Shown one piece after another: positions 8,417-16,269 of a stretch of 64,000 nt of DNA (the stretch's first letter is position 1; the number at the start of each line of letters is the position of its first letter). The position numbers were made by a program, and so were the translations under genes. Source of the stretch: Desulfobacterales bacterium (GTDB lineage Bacteria; Desulfobacterota; Desulfobacteria; Desulfobacterales; SpSt-501); contig JALOOU010000004.1 of the NCBI GenBank assembly GCA_025454255.1, positions 29,032-93,031 on the forward strand, written 5' to 3'. The notes under the pieces were generated by a model. That model saw only the letters and a list, made by a program, of their open reading frames with translations, was not told where the DNA came from and ran no database searches.

Positions 8417-9271
8417 ATGCGTTGGAGGCAGTTTTTCACCCCGGTACGCTCGCTGGAGGCGATCGCGGCCAAAGACTACCTGGGCCGCAGACCCGCCGAT
8501 GCCGTCACCCTGCTCGATGTCCGTCAGCCGGAGGAGTACGAGGCGGGGCACCTGCCGGGGGCGAAACTGGTCCCACTGCCGGAATTGAGCGGCCGACTGT
8601 CCGAACTCGATCCGGGCAAGCCGACCCTCGTCTACTGCGCCATCGGCGGCCGCAGCCGGATCGCCGCCCAGCTCTTAGCGGCAAAAGGGTTTGCCGACGT
8701 CTTCAACCTCTCCGGCGGCATAAAGGCCTGGAACGGCGGGAGAGCGCTCGGCCGGGAAGACTTAGGGCTGGAGTTGTTTTCGGGCGCGGAATCGGCCGAG
8801 CAAGCCCTGGTGGCCGCCTACGGCCTCGAGGAGGGGTTGCGGGACTTCTATCAACGCATGGCCTCCCGCGTCACGCACACGCCGGCGCGGCGTTTGTTCG
8901 AGAAACTCGCAGCCGTCGAAGCCAAGCACCAGGACCGGATCGTGGGCGAATATGCCAGGCTCACCGGCTCCCCGCCGGACCGGGAGCGGTTCGTTCGGGT
9001 ACAGGTGCGCCCGGCCATGGAGGGCGGGCTCACGACGGAGGAATATCTCGCGCGCTACCGGCCGGACATGGAGAACCCGGTGGACGTTATTTCGCTGGCC
9101 ATGGCGATCGAGGCGCAGGCGCTGGACCTCTACCAGCGCGCCGCCGATCGGGCCGCAACCGGTGAAGTGAGATCGATGCTGTCTCAAACCGCACGCGAGG
9201 AGCAGGCTCATCTCGGCCAGTTGGGGGAGCTCTTCACGCACCCCGGCCTCTTGCGCGGCCCCGACGCCTAA
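8417..9271 (+). CDS. Rhodanese domain fused to ferritin-like (rubrerythrin-type) domain
   Basis: 284 residues, start ATG 8417 after GAGGAGAAA. Residues about 20-115 are a rhodanese domain with the active-site cysteine in YCAIGGRSR and the substrate-entry motif DVRQPEEYEAGHLPGA. Residues about 125-275 are a four-helix ferritin-like domain with carboxylate/His positions such as E…YQRM, EAKHQDR, IEAQALDLYQR and EEQAHLGQL, as in rubrerythrin-like diiron proteins. It probably passes sulfane sulfur and pairs that with redox sensing or peroxide reduction. It forms an operon with the MBL hydrolase. The substrate is unknown. Confidence 0.85.
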   Translation: MRWRQFFTPVRSLEAIAAKDYLGRRPADAVTLLDVRQPEEYEAGHLPGAKLVPLPELSGRLSELDPGKPTLVYCAIGGRSRIAAQLLAAKGFADVFNLSGGIKAWNGGRALGREDLGLELFSGAESAEQALVAAYGLEEGLRDFYQRMASRVTHTPARRLFEKLAAVEAKHQDRIVGEYARLTGSPPDRERFVRVQVRPAMEGGLTTEEYLARYRPDMENPVDVISLAMAIEAQALDLYQRAADRAATGEVRSMLSQTAREEQAHLGQLGELFTHPGLLRGPDA

Positions 9272-9274
9272 ACC

Positions 9275-9298
9275 GCCGCCGGGCAGGCTGCCGGCGGC
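9275..9298 (+). terminator. GC hairpin after the rhodanese gene, no T-run
   Basis: GCCGCCGG and CCGGCGGC are separated by eight bases, four bases after the stop codon. With no following T-tract it could be an atypical terminator or an mRNA-end stabiliser. From there to the promoter at 9566 I see only GC-rich sequence, with a second imperfect hairpin around 9379-9411. Confidence 0.35.
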
Positions 9299-9565
9299 AG
9301 CTCCGGGGACAGCGCGGCGTGCGCCCCCACCCGGACGTGAGCGCGATCGACGGCGCCCGCGCGGCCCAAAAACGGGTTTGCACAGAGCCGCTGCCGGCGT
9401 CTGTGCGCAACGAACCTGCGGCCGATGCACGCGCCCCCCCGTGCACAGCGAGGCCCCGGCGGAATGGAGCGGGCCCTGCGTCCCGGCGCCCGAGCCCCAG
9501 CCGTCCAACGTCGAACCACGGCGGCGCTGTTTTGCGATTGTGCGGAAACGCTGAGGGGTCTTTGG

Positions 9566-9594
9566 TTGACAATCGCGTGGCGATCGGATAAAAT
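9566..9594 (+). promoter_or_regulatory. Strong sigma-70-type promoter
   Basis: TTGACA (9566-9571), 17 bases, TAAAAT (9589-9594). It sits in an abrupt AT-rich patch and drives the gene at 9662 and probably the ExeA-like ATPase, with a leader of about 60 bases. Confidence 0.75.
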
Positions 9595-9661
9595 TAAAAT
9601 TTATAGCATTGATATTAAATGGTTATCTTTGCTTCTGTTTTCGCTTAAGGAAATCCGCGCC

Positions 9662-10216
9662 ATGCCGGGGATGAACCGCGATCTATCCTTGATCATCAAA
9701 GTCGTGACCAGCTGTCTGACTGCCGCCTTTCTTATATTTTTCATCTCCGCCCTGTCGGGCGAGGACCTGCTGAAGAACCACGGCACCATCAGGGACTTGG
9801 AGCGCATCAGCGCCGACATCGCTGCCGAGCTGAACAGCGGCATCGAACGCCGGGTGCGTCAGCTGGGCGAGGCACCGCAGAAAAACCCCTACCGCAGATT
9901 CTACAGCGCTGAGCTGGCCAAGGAGATCCACGAGGTTTCCTACCTCACTGAAAAGCAGAAAATCATGTTCGACATGTACAGCGTGCGGGATTTCGAGGCC
10001 AAATCCAAACGGCTGGTCGCCTACTCCGAAAAATCCGACCTCCAGGGGCTCATGAACGAGCTGGACATCGTCAAGCGCGAGTTGAAAAACTCCGCCAATC
10101 TGATCGACAACCGCCGCGACAAGCTGATCCGACAGCGGACCGCGTATCTGGTGCTTTTTTTCATCCTGTGGGTGGCGGTGTATTTTTACTATGGACGGGG
10201 ATTGATACGCGCTTAG
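9662..10216 (+). CDS. Two-helix inner-membrane protein, unknown function
   Basis: 184 residues with ATG 9662. There is a membrane helix at about residues 10-30 (VVTSCLTAAFLIFFISAL) and another near the C-terminus (about 161-178, AYLVLFFILWVAVYFYYG), with a charged helical domain of about 120 residues between them, probably in the periplasm. The short tail is basic. It resembles the layout of small sensor-like or secretion-accessory proteins, but no HAMP or kinase part is present. It is the first gene after a strong promoter and lies 55 bases before the ExeA/OmpA fusion, so it may work with it in envelope or secretion assembly (inference). Confidence 0.75.
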   Translation: MPGMNRDLSLIIKVVTSCLTAAFLIFFISALSGEDLLKNHGTIRDLERISADIAAELNSGIERRVRQLGEAPQKNPYRRFYSAELAKEIHEVSYLTEKQKIMFDMYSVRDFEAKSKRLVAYSEKSDLQGLMNELDIVKRELKNSANLIDNRRDKLIRQRTAYLVLFFILWVAVYFYYGRGLIRA

Positions 10217-10271
10217 CCCCGCACGCCCGCTGCCGGCGGGGTGCCTGGGTGCGCGAACCGGTCGGACCGAC

Positions 10272-11747
10272 ATGTACCTGAAGCTCTACCGTCTGAACGC
10301 GAAGCCCTTTCAGATCACCACGGATCCCCGGTTCCTGTGGCTCGGCGAGAAGCATTCCGAGGCCCTGGCGACCCTCACGTACGGCATTCTGGAAGACAAG
10401 GGGTTCTTGCTGCTCACGGGCGACGTCGGCACCGGGAAAACCGCGCTGATCAAACTGTTGATCAAGAACATCAACGTTTCCGCCATCGTCGCCACCATCC
10501 CGGACCCGGGCCTGGACCCCATCGATTTTTTCAACCTTCTCTCCGAAGAGTTCCACATGGACCGGCAGTTTGCCTCCAAAGGCGACTTCCTGATCCAGTT
10601 CAAGCAGTTCCTGCTCAAGGCCTATTCTTCCGAAAAAAAGGTGCTGCTGATCATCGACGAGGCCCAGCGGCTGCACCACGAACTGCTCGAGCAGATCCGG
10701 CTGCTCTCCAACATCGAACTCGAGCATCGCAAGCTCATCAATATTTTTTTCGTCGGCCAGACGGAGTTCAACCAGACGCTGATGGAGGAGCGCAACAAGG
10801 CGGTGCGCCAGCGCATCACCGTGCATCACCACATCGAGCCGCTCTCCGAGGCCGAAACCCTGCAGTACATCGCGCACCGCCTCAAGGTGGCCGGAGGCCG
10901 GGGTGAAATCTTCACCCACGACGCCATGCGCCGCATCCATCTCTTCTCCTCCGGCGTTCCGCGGCTGATCAACATCATCTGCGACCACGCCCTGCTGACC
11001 GGTTATGCCTCCGGCCGGAGCCGGATCGATGCGGGGATGATCCGCGAATGCGAAAAGGAGCTGCGCCTGCCGGAATTCAAAGCCATCCCGGCCGCACCGG
11101 CGGCCGCCGATGCTCCTCAGGAGGGTGCGGCCGCACCGGTGGCATCCGGCCGGCGCATCGTTTTGATGCTCATCTTTCTTCTGCTCGCGGCCTTCAGCGC
11201 GCTGCTCGTCTACCAGTACCGAACCGATCAACCCCAGCGCTGGGCGACCGAAGAGATCGCCCCGCAGACCTACCGGGGCCTCTCCGGCAAACCGACCGAA
11301 GAGAGCATAACGGAGGAGCCCGCCGCGGCCTCGCTGCCGCAGGTGGCGGTGGCGCCCTCCGACAGCGCCCCGCAAGCCGTCTCCTCCGAGGCACTGGCGC
11401 AAAACCCGTTCGCAAAGGGCAAGATCATCATTTTTTTCCCTTACAATTCCAACGAACTCACGCGCGAGGCCATGGCGGCGCTGGATCAGATCGCCGATTT
11501 TCTGACAGCGCACCCCGACCTCAAGGTCGCTGTCCGCGGCTACACCGATGCCGCGGGGGTGCCCTCCTACAATCTGAGCGTCTCGCAGTTTCGGGCCAAC
11601 TCCATCAAGAGTTACCTAGTCGGCAAGGGCGTCGCCAGCGCCAATCTCACCGCCCAGGGCATGGGGCCCAAGGACCCGATCGCCTCCAACGAGACGCCGT
11701 CAGGCCGCGAGCAGAACCGCCGCGTGGAGATCGAACTAGTGCCCTGA
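10272..11747 (+). CDS. ExeA/GspA-like AAA ATPase fused to a periplasmic OmpA domain
   Basis: 491 residues. Residues 1-265 are a GspA/ExeA-type ATPase: the family start MYLKLYRLNAKPFQITTDP, Walker A GDVGTGKTAL (about 50-59), Walker B LLIIDEAQ, and sensor FVGQTEF. A Pro/Ala linker leads to a membrane helix (about 297-316). Residues about 380-491 form an OmpA/MotB peptidoglycan-binding domain (IIIFFPYNSNELT…GYTDAAG…LSVSQFRANSIKSYL…RRVEIELVP). Classical ExeA ends in a PG_binding_1 domain and remodels peptidoglycan for the type II secretin. Here the wall-binding module has been exchanged for OmpA. No secretin gene is nearby. The other gene of that kind here is a prepilin peptidase at 42.5 kb. Confidence 0.85.
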   Translation: MYLKLYRLNAKPFQITTDPRFLWLGEKHSEALATLTYGILEDKGFLLLTGDVGTGKTALIKLLIKNINVSAIVATIPDPGLDPIDFFNLLSEEFHMDRQFASKGDFLIQFKQFLLKAYSSEKKVLLIIDEAQRLHHELLEQIRLLSNIELEHRKLINIFFVGQTEFNQTLMEERNKAVRQRITVHHHIEPLSEAETLQYIAHRLKVAGGRGEIFTHDAMRRIHLFSSGVPRLINIICDHALLTGYASGRSRIDAGMIRECEKELRLPEFKAIPAAPAAADAPQEGAAAPVASGRRIVLMLIFLLLAAFSALLVYQYRTDQPQRWATEEIAPQTYRGLSGKPTEESITEEPAAASLPQVAVAPSDSAPQAVSSEALAQNPFAKGKIIIFFPYNSNELTREAMAALDQIADFLTAHPDLKVAVRGYTDAAGVPSYNLSVSQFRANSIKSYLVGKGVASANLTAQGMGPKDPIASNETPSGREQNRRVEIELVP

Positions 11748-11761
11748 ACCGCCCCCGCCGG

Positions 11762-12190
11762 TCACCCCCCGAATCCCAAACGCCGCAGCAGCGCCGCCGT
11801 GTCCGCGTTGACCGGCAGGTGCGCCAGGGCGGCCGCCTCCACCCACCGGGCCTCGGCGGCATCGCCGCCCGGCCGCGGAGAGCCTTCGACATAGTCGGCC
11901 AGCAGGTCGATCACGACATAGTGGAAGCGCACCCGGCCATGGGCATCGGCCTGAATGACCTCCAGGCAGCCGCAGGGGGCCCCGGCCCGGATCGCGATCC
12001 CGGTCTCCTCCCGCGCTTCCCGTTCGGCCGCCTGCCCGAGGGTCTCTCCGATTTCCACGCTGCCGCCGGGCAGGGCCCATTGCCCCTCGGCCGGCGGCTG
12101 CCCGCGGCGCACCAGTAGCACCCGGCTCTCCCGGAATACTACGGCCCCCACGGCCAAACGCGGGCGGTCCGGGAAGAGATTGGAGCTCAT
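11762..12190 (-). CDS. Nudix hydrolase (ADP-ribose pyrophosphatase-like)
   Basis: 142 residues with a complete Nudix box, from GSVEIGETLGQAAERE to REETGI (G-x5-E-x7-R-E-x2-E-E-x-G), preceded by the usual WALPGG. It hydrolyses a nucleoside diphosphate linked to another group. The size and sequence around the box fit the small ADP-ribose/8-oxo-dGTP type, and the substrate is not fixed by sequence. GAGGAG lies ahead of ATG 12190. It is divergent from the aminotransferase gene and convergent with the ExeA fusion. Confidence 0.85.
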   Translation of the reverse strand: MSSNLFPDRPRLAVGAVVFRESRVLLVRRGQPPAEGQWALPGGSVEIGETLGQAAEREAREETGIAIRAGAPCGCLEVIQADAHGRVRFHYVVIDLLADYVEGSPRPGGDAAEARWVEAAALAHLPVNADTAALLRRLGFGG

Positions 12191-12243
12191 GGCGCTCCTC
12201 GATGCGGACGATTCCGGGGGGCGGCCGCGGGTGGCGGAGCCGC

Positions 12244-12272
12244 TTGACAGCCGGCAGCTTTTACCTTATCAG
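12244..12272 (+). promoter_or_regulatory. Promoter placed at the start codon (leaderless candidate)
   Basis: TTGACA (12244-12249), 17 bases, TATCAG (12267-12272). Only eight bases separate the -10 box from ATG 12281, so transcription should begin at or next to the start codon. No Shine-Dalgarno sequence is present. Confidence 0.6.
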
Positions 12273-12280
12273 GCGGCATG

Positions 12281-13420
12281 ATGCTCTCCTCCAAACTGCC
12301 TTCGGTCGGGATGACCATCTTCACCGAGATGACCAACCTGGCGAACGCCCACGGCGCCATAAACCTCTCCCAGGGGTTCCCGGAATTCGACCCCCACCCG
12401 CTGCTGCAGGAGCTCGTGTTGAAATACATGCGCGCCGGTCGCAACCAGTACGCGCCGATGCAGGGCGTCGTGGCGCTGCGGGAGGTGATCGCGCAAAAGG
12501 CCCGGGACCTGTATGGGGCGACCTACGATCCCGCTGCGGAGATCACCGTCACGGCCGGAGCCACCGAAGCGTTGTTTGCAGCCATCACGGCCGTGGTCCA
12601 CCCCGGCGATGAGGTCCTCATCCTGGAGCCGGCCTACGACTGCTATATCCCCATGGTTCGCTTGAGCGGCGGCCGCCCGGTCTTCGTTCCGCTCAACCAT
12701 CCATCCTATCGCGTCGACTGGGAGGCCTTCCGCCGCAAGATCACCCCCCGCACGCGGTTGGCGATCCTGAATTTTCCCCACAACCCCAGCGGCGCGATCC
12801 TGACGCCGGGCGATCTCGCGGCGCTGGCGGAGGTGCTGCGCGATACCCGCATCCTGCTGCTCAGCGACGAAGTCTACGAGCACATCGTCTTCGACGGACG
12901 CACGCACAGCAGCCTCTGCACGCATCCTGAGCTGCGCGAGCGCAGCTTCGTCGTCAGCTCCTTTGCAAAGACCTATCACGCCACGGGATGGAAGGTCGGC
13001 TACTGCCTCGCTCCCCGGCCGCTGTCGGTCGAGTTCCAGAAGGTGCATCAGTATCTGGTGTTTTCCGTCAACGCGCCGGTGCAGCACGCGCTGGCGGAGT
13101 TCATGCAGGATGCCAGCCACGCCGCCGGCCTCGCCGCCCACTACCAGTCGCTGCGGGACCTGCTGGTCGAGCGTCTGGCCGGTTCCCGTTTCCGGCCGCT
13201 GGCGTGCCATGGCACCTTCTTCCTGATGCTCGATTATTCGGCCGTGAGCGCCGAGCCGGATCTCGCCTTCGCGCGCCGGCTCACGCGCGAGCATCGGGTG
13301 GCCGCCATCCCTCCCTCGGTGTTTCACCACGACGGCGCCGACCACCGGCTGCTGCGCCTCTGTTTTGCCAAAACCCCGGCCACTCTGAACGAGGCGGCGG
13401 AGCGCCTGGGTCGCATATGA
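12281..13420 (+). CDS. Class I/II aminotransferase (methionine/kynurenine aminotransferase type)
   Basis: About 379 residues, fold type I PLP enzyme. The N-terminus (…NLSQGFPEFDPHPLLQ) and NQYAPMQGVVALREVIA are characteristic of the YbdL/kynurenine aminotransferase group. Seen are the AGATEALFAAI cofactor loop, NFPHNPSGA (the Asn contacts PLP), SDEVYEHIVFDG (the Asp binds the pyridine N), and the Schiff-base lysine in SSFAKTYHATGWKVGY. A transaminase for methionine or aromatic amino acids in the cytoplasm is likely, possibly in methionine salvage. ATG 12278 is an alternative start, but the promoter geometry favours 12281. The stop overlaps the next gene by ATGA. Confidence 0.85.
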   Translation: MLSSKLPSVGMTIFTEMTNLANAHGAINLSQGFPEFDPHPLLQELVLKYMRAGRNQYAPMQGVVALREVIAQKARDLYGATYDPAAEITVTAGATEALFAAITAVVHPGDEVLILEPAYDCYIPMVRLSGGRPVFVPLNHPSYRVDWEAFRRKITPRTRLAILNFPHNPSGAILTPGDLAALAEVLRDTRILLLSDEVYEHIVFDGRTHSSLCTHPELRERSFVVSSFAKTYHATGWKVGYCLAPRPLSVEFQKVHQYLVFSVNAPVQHALAEFMQDASHAAGLAAHYQSLRDLLVERLAGSRFRPLACHGTFFLMLDYSAVSAEPDLAFARRLTREHRVAAIPPSVFHHDGADHRLLRLCFAKTPATLNEAAERLGRI

Positions 13421-14520
13421 GCCTTGAGCGCGAAGGCCGCATTCTGCGCGGGGTGGCGTGCGAGTGGGAGTGCGCCCGCCGGATGCTCGACCCCGCGCTT
13501 GCCCGGCGGCTGCGCCGGCCCCTGTTCATGCTGGATGACGCCACCTCCCGCTGGGGGTCGTGGTCGGCCGAGCGCTGCGAGATTCGCATGAGCCGGGCGC
13601 TGATCGACCGGCACCCCTGGGACGCCGTGCGCGAAGTGCTCTTCCACGAAATGGCGCACCAGTTGGCCGATGAGCTGTTCGATGCCCGCGGCGAAACCGC
13701 CCACGGTCCGATGTTTCTCAAGGCCTGCCGCCTGCTGGGGGCGAACCCGCGCGCATCGGGCCATTTCACCTTGCCGACCGAGCAGGTGCGCCGCGCAGCG
13801 GCGCACGGCCCCGACCGGTCGGCCGAGCGCATCCGCAAGCTGCTCGCCCTGGCCGGCAGCTCCAACCCGCACGAGGCCGACGCCGCCATGCTGAAAGCCC
13901 ACCAGCTCATGGCCCGCGTCGAAGCCCGCTCCGGCGCGGCTGCGCCGGAGCGCGAGTTTTTCAGCATCTTCGTCGGCCGGCCCGCGCTGCGGCACAGCCG
14001 TGCGCACTACCACCTGGCCGCGCTCTTGAGGGACTTCTACTTCGTGCTGCCGATCTGGGTCCCGGCCTATGTCCTGGACCGCTCCCGCATGGGGCGCGCC
14101 CTCGAGATCAGCGGCACGGCGTTCCAACTCAGGACCGCGGCCTACGTCTACGCTTTCATGCAACGGGTCATCGCCGAGGAGTGGGCGCACTGGGCCCGCC
14201 GCGGCACCGTTGGCCGGCGGGGGGCGGCCGTCTTCGGAGTGGGGGTGGTCGAAGGCTTCCGCGCCCGGCTGGCTGCCGCACGCTCCCGCCCGCGGGCGGG
14301 AGCGTGCGGCAGCCAGCTTGCGCTGGTGCCGGCGGCCGACCCGGAGCTGGCCGACTATTTCAAGCGCCGCCACCCGCATACCACGCGCGTGGGCCGCAGC
14401 GCCGCGCGCATTCACCGGGGCGCGCTCCAGGCGGGCCGGGAGGTCGGCAACCGCCTGGTGGTGTCGCAGCCGGCGGCCGAAATCGGCGCCGCCGGCGGCC
14501 TGTTGCCGGGCCCGGGGTGA
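13417..14520 (+). CDS. SprT-like zinc metallopeptidase domain with DUF2786
   Basis: 367 residues. The N-terminal part has the zincin motif FHEMAHQLADE (HEMAH, about residues 75-79), as in SprT-like proteins. From about residue 145 a DUF2786 region follows (RIRKLLALAGSSNPHEADAAMLKAHQLM). The C-terminal stretch DPELADYFKRRHPH also belongs to this family. Function is not established, and SprT relatives act on DNA-bound proteins. It is translationally coupled to the aminotransferase. The coding sequence contains a 50-bp perfect palindrome at 14268-14317, encoding a low-complexity linker between two conserved parts. Confidence 0.8.
   Translation: MSLEREGRILRGVACEWECARRMLDPALARRLRRPLFMLDDATSRWGSWSAERCEIRMSRALIDRHPWDAVREVLFHEMAHQLADELFDARGETAHGPMFLKACRLLGANPRASGHFTLPTEQVRRAAAHGPDRSAERIRKLLALAGSSNPHEADAAMLKAHQLMARVEARSGAAAPEREFFSIFVGRPALRHSRAHYHLAALLRDFYFVLPIWVPAYVLDRSRMGRALEISGTAFQLRTAAYVYAFMQRVIAEEWAHWARRGTVGRRGAAVFGVGVVEGFRARLAAARSRPRAGACGSQLALVPAADPELADYFKRRHPHTTRVGRSAARIHRGALQAGREVGNRLVVSQPAAEIGAAGGLLPGPG
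14268..14317. repeat. 50-bp perfect palindrome inside a coding sequence
   Basis: The 25 bases from 14268 (GCTGGCTGCCGCACG…) are the exact reverse complement of the 25 bases ending at 14317, with no spacer. Both strands therefore encode the same peptide there (AAARSRPRAGACGSQ). Symmetry ends at 14267/14318 (G against T). It maps to a linker of the DUF2786 protein. It could be a real cruciform or hairpin element, a short inserted inverted repeat, or a fold-back assembly artefact. Confidence 0.9.
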
Positions 14521-14544
14521 TCTTAGCCGCCGCCTCGCCGCCGC

Positions 14545-16197
14545 TCAGGCGCCGCTGGCAGCCGCACCGGTCGTTTCCTTCAGCCAATACGGGTTGATCA
14601 AGTCGGCGAAGATGGTCATGGCCGCCTCGGCGCCCTGGCCCGCAGCGGTCACGATCTGTTTGTAGCCGCCTTCCACGTCGCCGGCGGAGTACACACCGGG
14701 GAGCCGCGTGCGGTGCCGGCCGTCGTGCGGGATATAGCCGTCGGCGTTTAGCTCAAGCCCAAGCTTTCCGGCCAGTTCGACGGCCGGCTCGTAGCCGACG
14801 GCGATGAACACCCCGTCGGTGGCGAAAACGGAGGTTTGGTTGCTGCGGTTGTCGACCAGAAGGACCTCGCGCACCCGGTCCTCTCCCCGGATTTCGCGGA
14901 TTTCGGTGTTCCAGCGCACCGGGATGCCGGTTTCAGAGAGCCGCCGGGCCAGAAACTCCTGGGCTCGCAGCGTGTCGCGGCGGTGGACCAGGGTGACCTT
15001 CACCCCCATGTGGTGCAGGTAGAGGGCCTCGGTCACGGCGCTGTTGCCGCCGCCGACCATGAGGACTTTTTTGCCTTTGAACAGGGGCCCGTCGCAGGTG
15101 CTGCAGTAGCTTACGCCGCGGCCGGCCAGGCGGGACTCGCCGGGCACGTTCAGGTGGCGGTGGTTGGCGCCGGTCGCCAGCAGAATGGCCTTGGTCATGA
15201 ACTTGCGGCGGCTCGTCTGCACCACGATCGGGTTGCCGTGAGCGATGTCGAGCACCCCTTCCCCCTGAAAGATCTGCACGTACTGCAGGGCGTGGCTGAC
15301 CATGATGTCCACCAGCGTCTTGCCCCCGACCGAGGTGAACCCGGGGTAATTTTCGACCACGGGCGTGGTGGCCACCTGCCCCCCGAGCGCCTGCCGCTCG
15401 ATGATCGCGGTGCGCAGCCCGCTTCGCACGGCATAAATGCCGGCCGTCAGCCCCGCCGGCCCTCCCCCCACGATCACCAGGTCGGCCTCGACCTCTTCGG
15501 CATCGCTCTCCGGGATGAAAATCGTCTGCGCCTCGAGTTTCTGGAGGGAGAGCATGAAGACCTCCTCCGCCTGCGCGCCGTGCCCGATGAGAACCTCGTT
15601 GGCAAACGCCATGGGGACGCTGTGGGCGGAGTAGCGGTCGGCCAGTTCGGTTTCGGACTGGATGTCGATGATTTCGAGCGAGACGTGCTCGGGCAGCTCG
15701 ATGGCGGCTTTGACCCCGTTGACGGCCTGCTGCGGACAGTAGGGGCAGGTCGCGCTGACGAACACCTTCACCTGCCGCGCGGAGTCGATGCGCCGCAGGA
15801 CCTTGCGGGACTGCTCGTTCAGATTGCTCTGCCCAAGGCCCACCAGCATGAATGTCTCCAGCAGCGTGCGGGCCTCCTCGCCCATCGGGGCGCCCAGCCA
15901 CCGGATCGAATATCGATCCGGCGCAACCAGCAGCGTCGGGGAGGAGGTGACCTGGTAGCGGCGGGCCAGCTCATGGTCCAGACCGTATTCCTTCAGGCTG
16001 ATGCGGGGGCTCAGTTCGCGAAAGGCCCGAATGACCTGACGGGTCGCCTGGGCAAACAGGTCGTTGCCGCCTTTGTCGGTGAACAGCAGCAGCGGGATGT
16101 CGTTCGGCAGCTGTTCGAAGGTTTTTTTCAGCTGGCGCAGATAGGCCTCGCTGGCCAGGTCTCTCTCGGGTGCGCCGGGGGGTTGGGGCTGTGGCAT
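14545..16197 (-). CDS. AhpF-like disulfide reductase (thioredoxin reductase with N-terminal double thioredoxin fold)
   Basis: 550 residues. The first 230 form two tandem thioredoxin-like folds, with the redox pair CPYC at 151-154 in the second, as in AhpF and glutaredoxin-like proteins. The rest is a thioredoxin-reductase flavoprotein: FAD motif VIVGGGPAGLTAGIYA, ENYPGF, active-site CSTCDG (CATCDG in most relatives), NADPH motif GGGNSAVTEALYL, and C-terminal YSAGDVEGGYKQIVTAAGQGA. It transfers electrons from NAD(P)H through FAD and two dithiols to a peroxiredoxin or protein disulfide in the cytoplasm. No ahpC is adjacent. GGGAGGAGCC precedes the ATG. Confidence 0.9.
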   Translation of the reverse strand: MPQPQPPGAPERDLASEAYLRQLKKTFEQLPNDIPLLLFTDKGGNDLFAQATRQVIRAFRELSPRISLKEYGLDHELARRYQVTSSPTLLVAPDRYSIRWLGAPMGEEARTLLETFMLVGLGQSNLNEQSRKVLRRIDSARQVKVFVSATCPYCPQQAVNGVKAAIELPEHVSLEIIDIQSETELADRYSAHSVPMAFANEVLIGHGAQAEEVFMLSLQKLEAQTIFIPESDAEEVEADLVIVGGGPAGLTAGIYAVRSGLRTAIIERQALGGQVATTPVVENYPGFTSVGGKTLVDIMVSHALQYVQIFQGEGVLDIAHGNPIVVQTSRRKFMTKAILLATGANHRHLNVPGESRLAGRGVSYCSTCDGPLFKGKKVLMVGGGNSAVTEALYLHHMGVKVTLVHRRDTLRAQEFLARRLSETGIPVRWNTEIREIRGEDRVREVLLVDNRSNQTSVFATDGVFIAVGYEPAVELAGKLGLELNADGYIPHDGRHRTRLPGVYSAGDVEGGYKQIVTAAGQGAEAAMTIFADLINPYWLKETTGAAASGA

Positions 16198-16269
16198 GAT
16201 GTAGGCTCCTCCCTGAAGTTGACTTCTGTGCGGTTGCCGCTTTTATAGGTAAATACAGGATTTCCGGTG

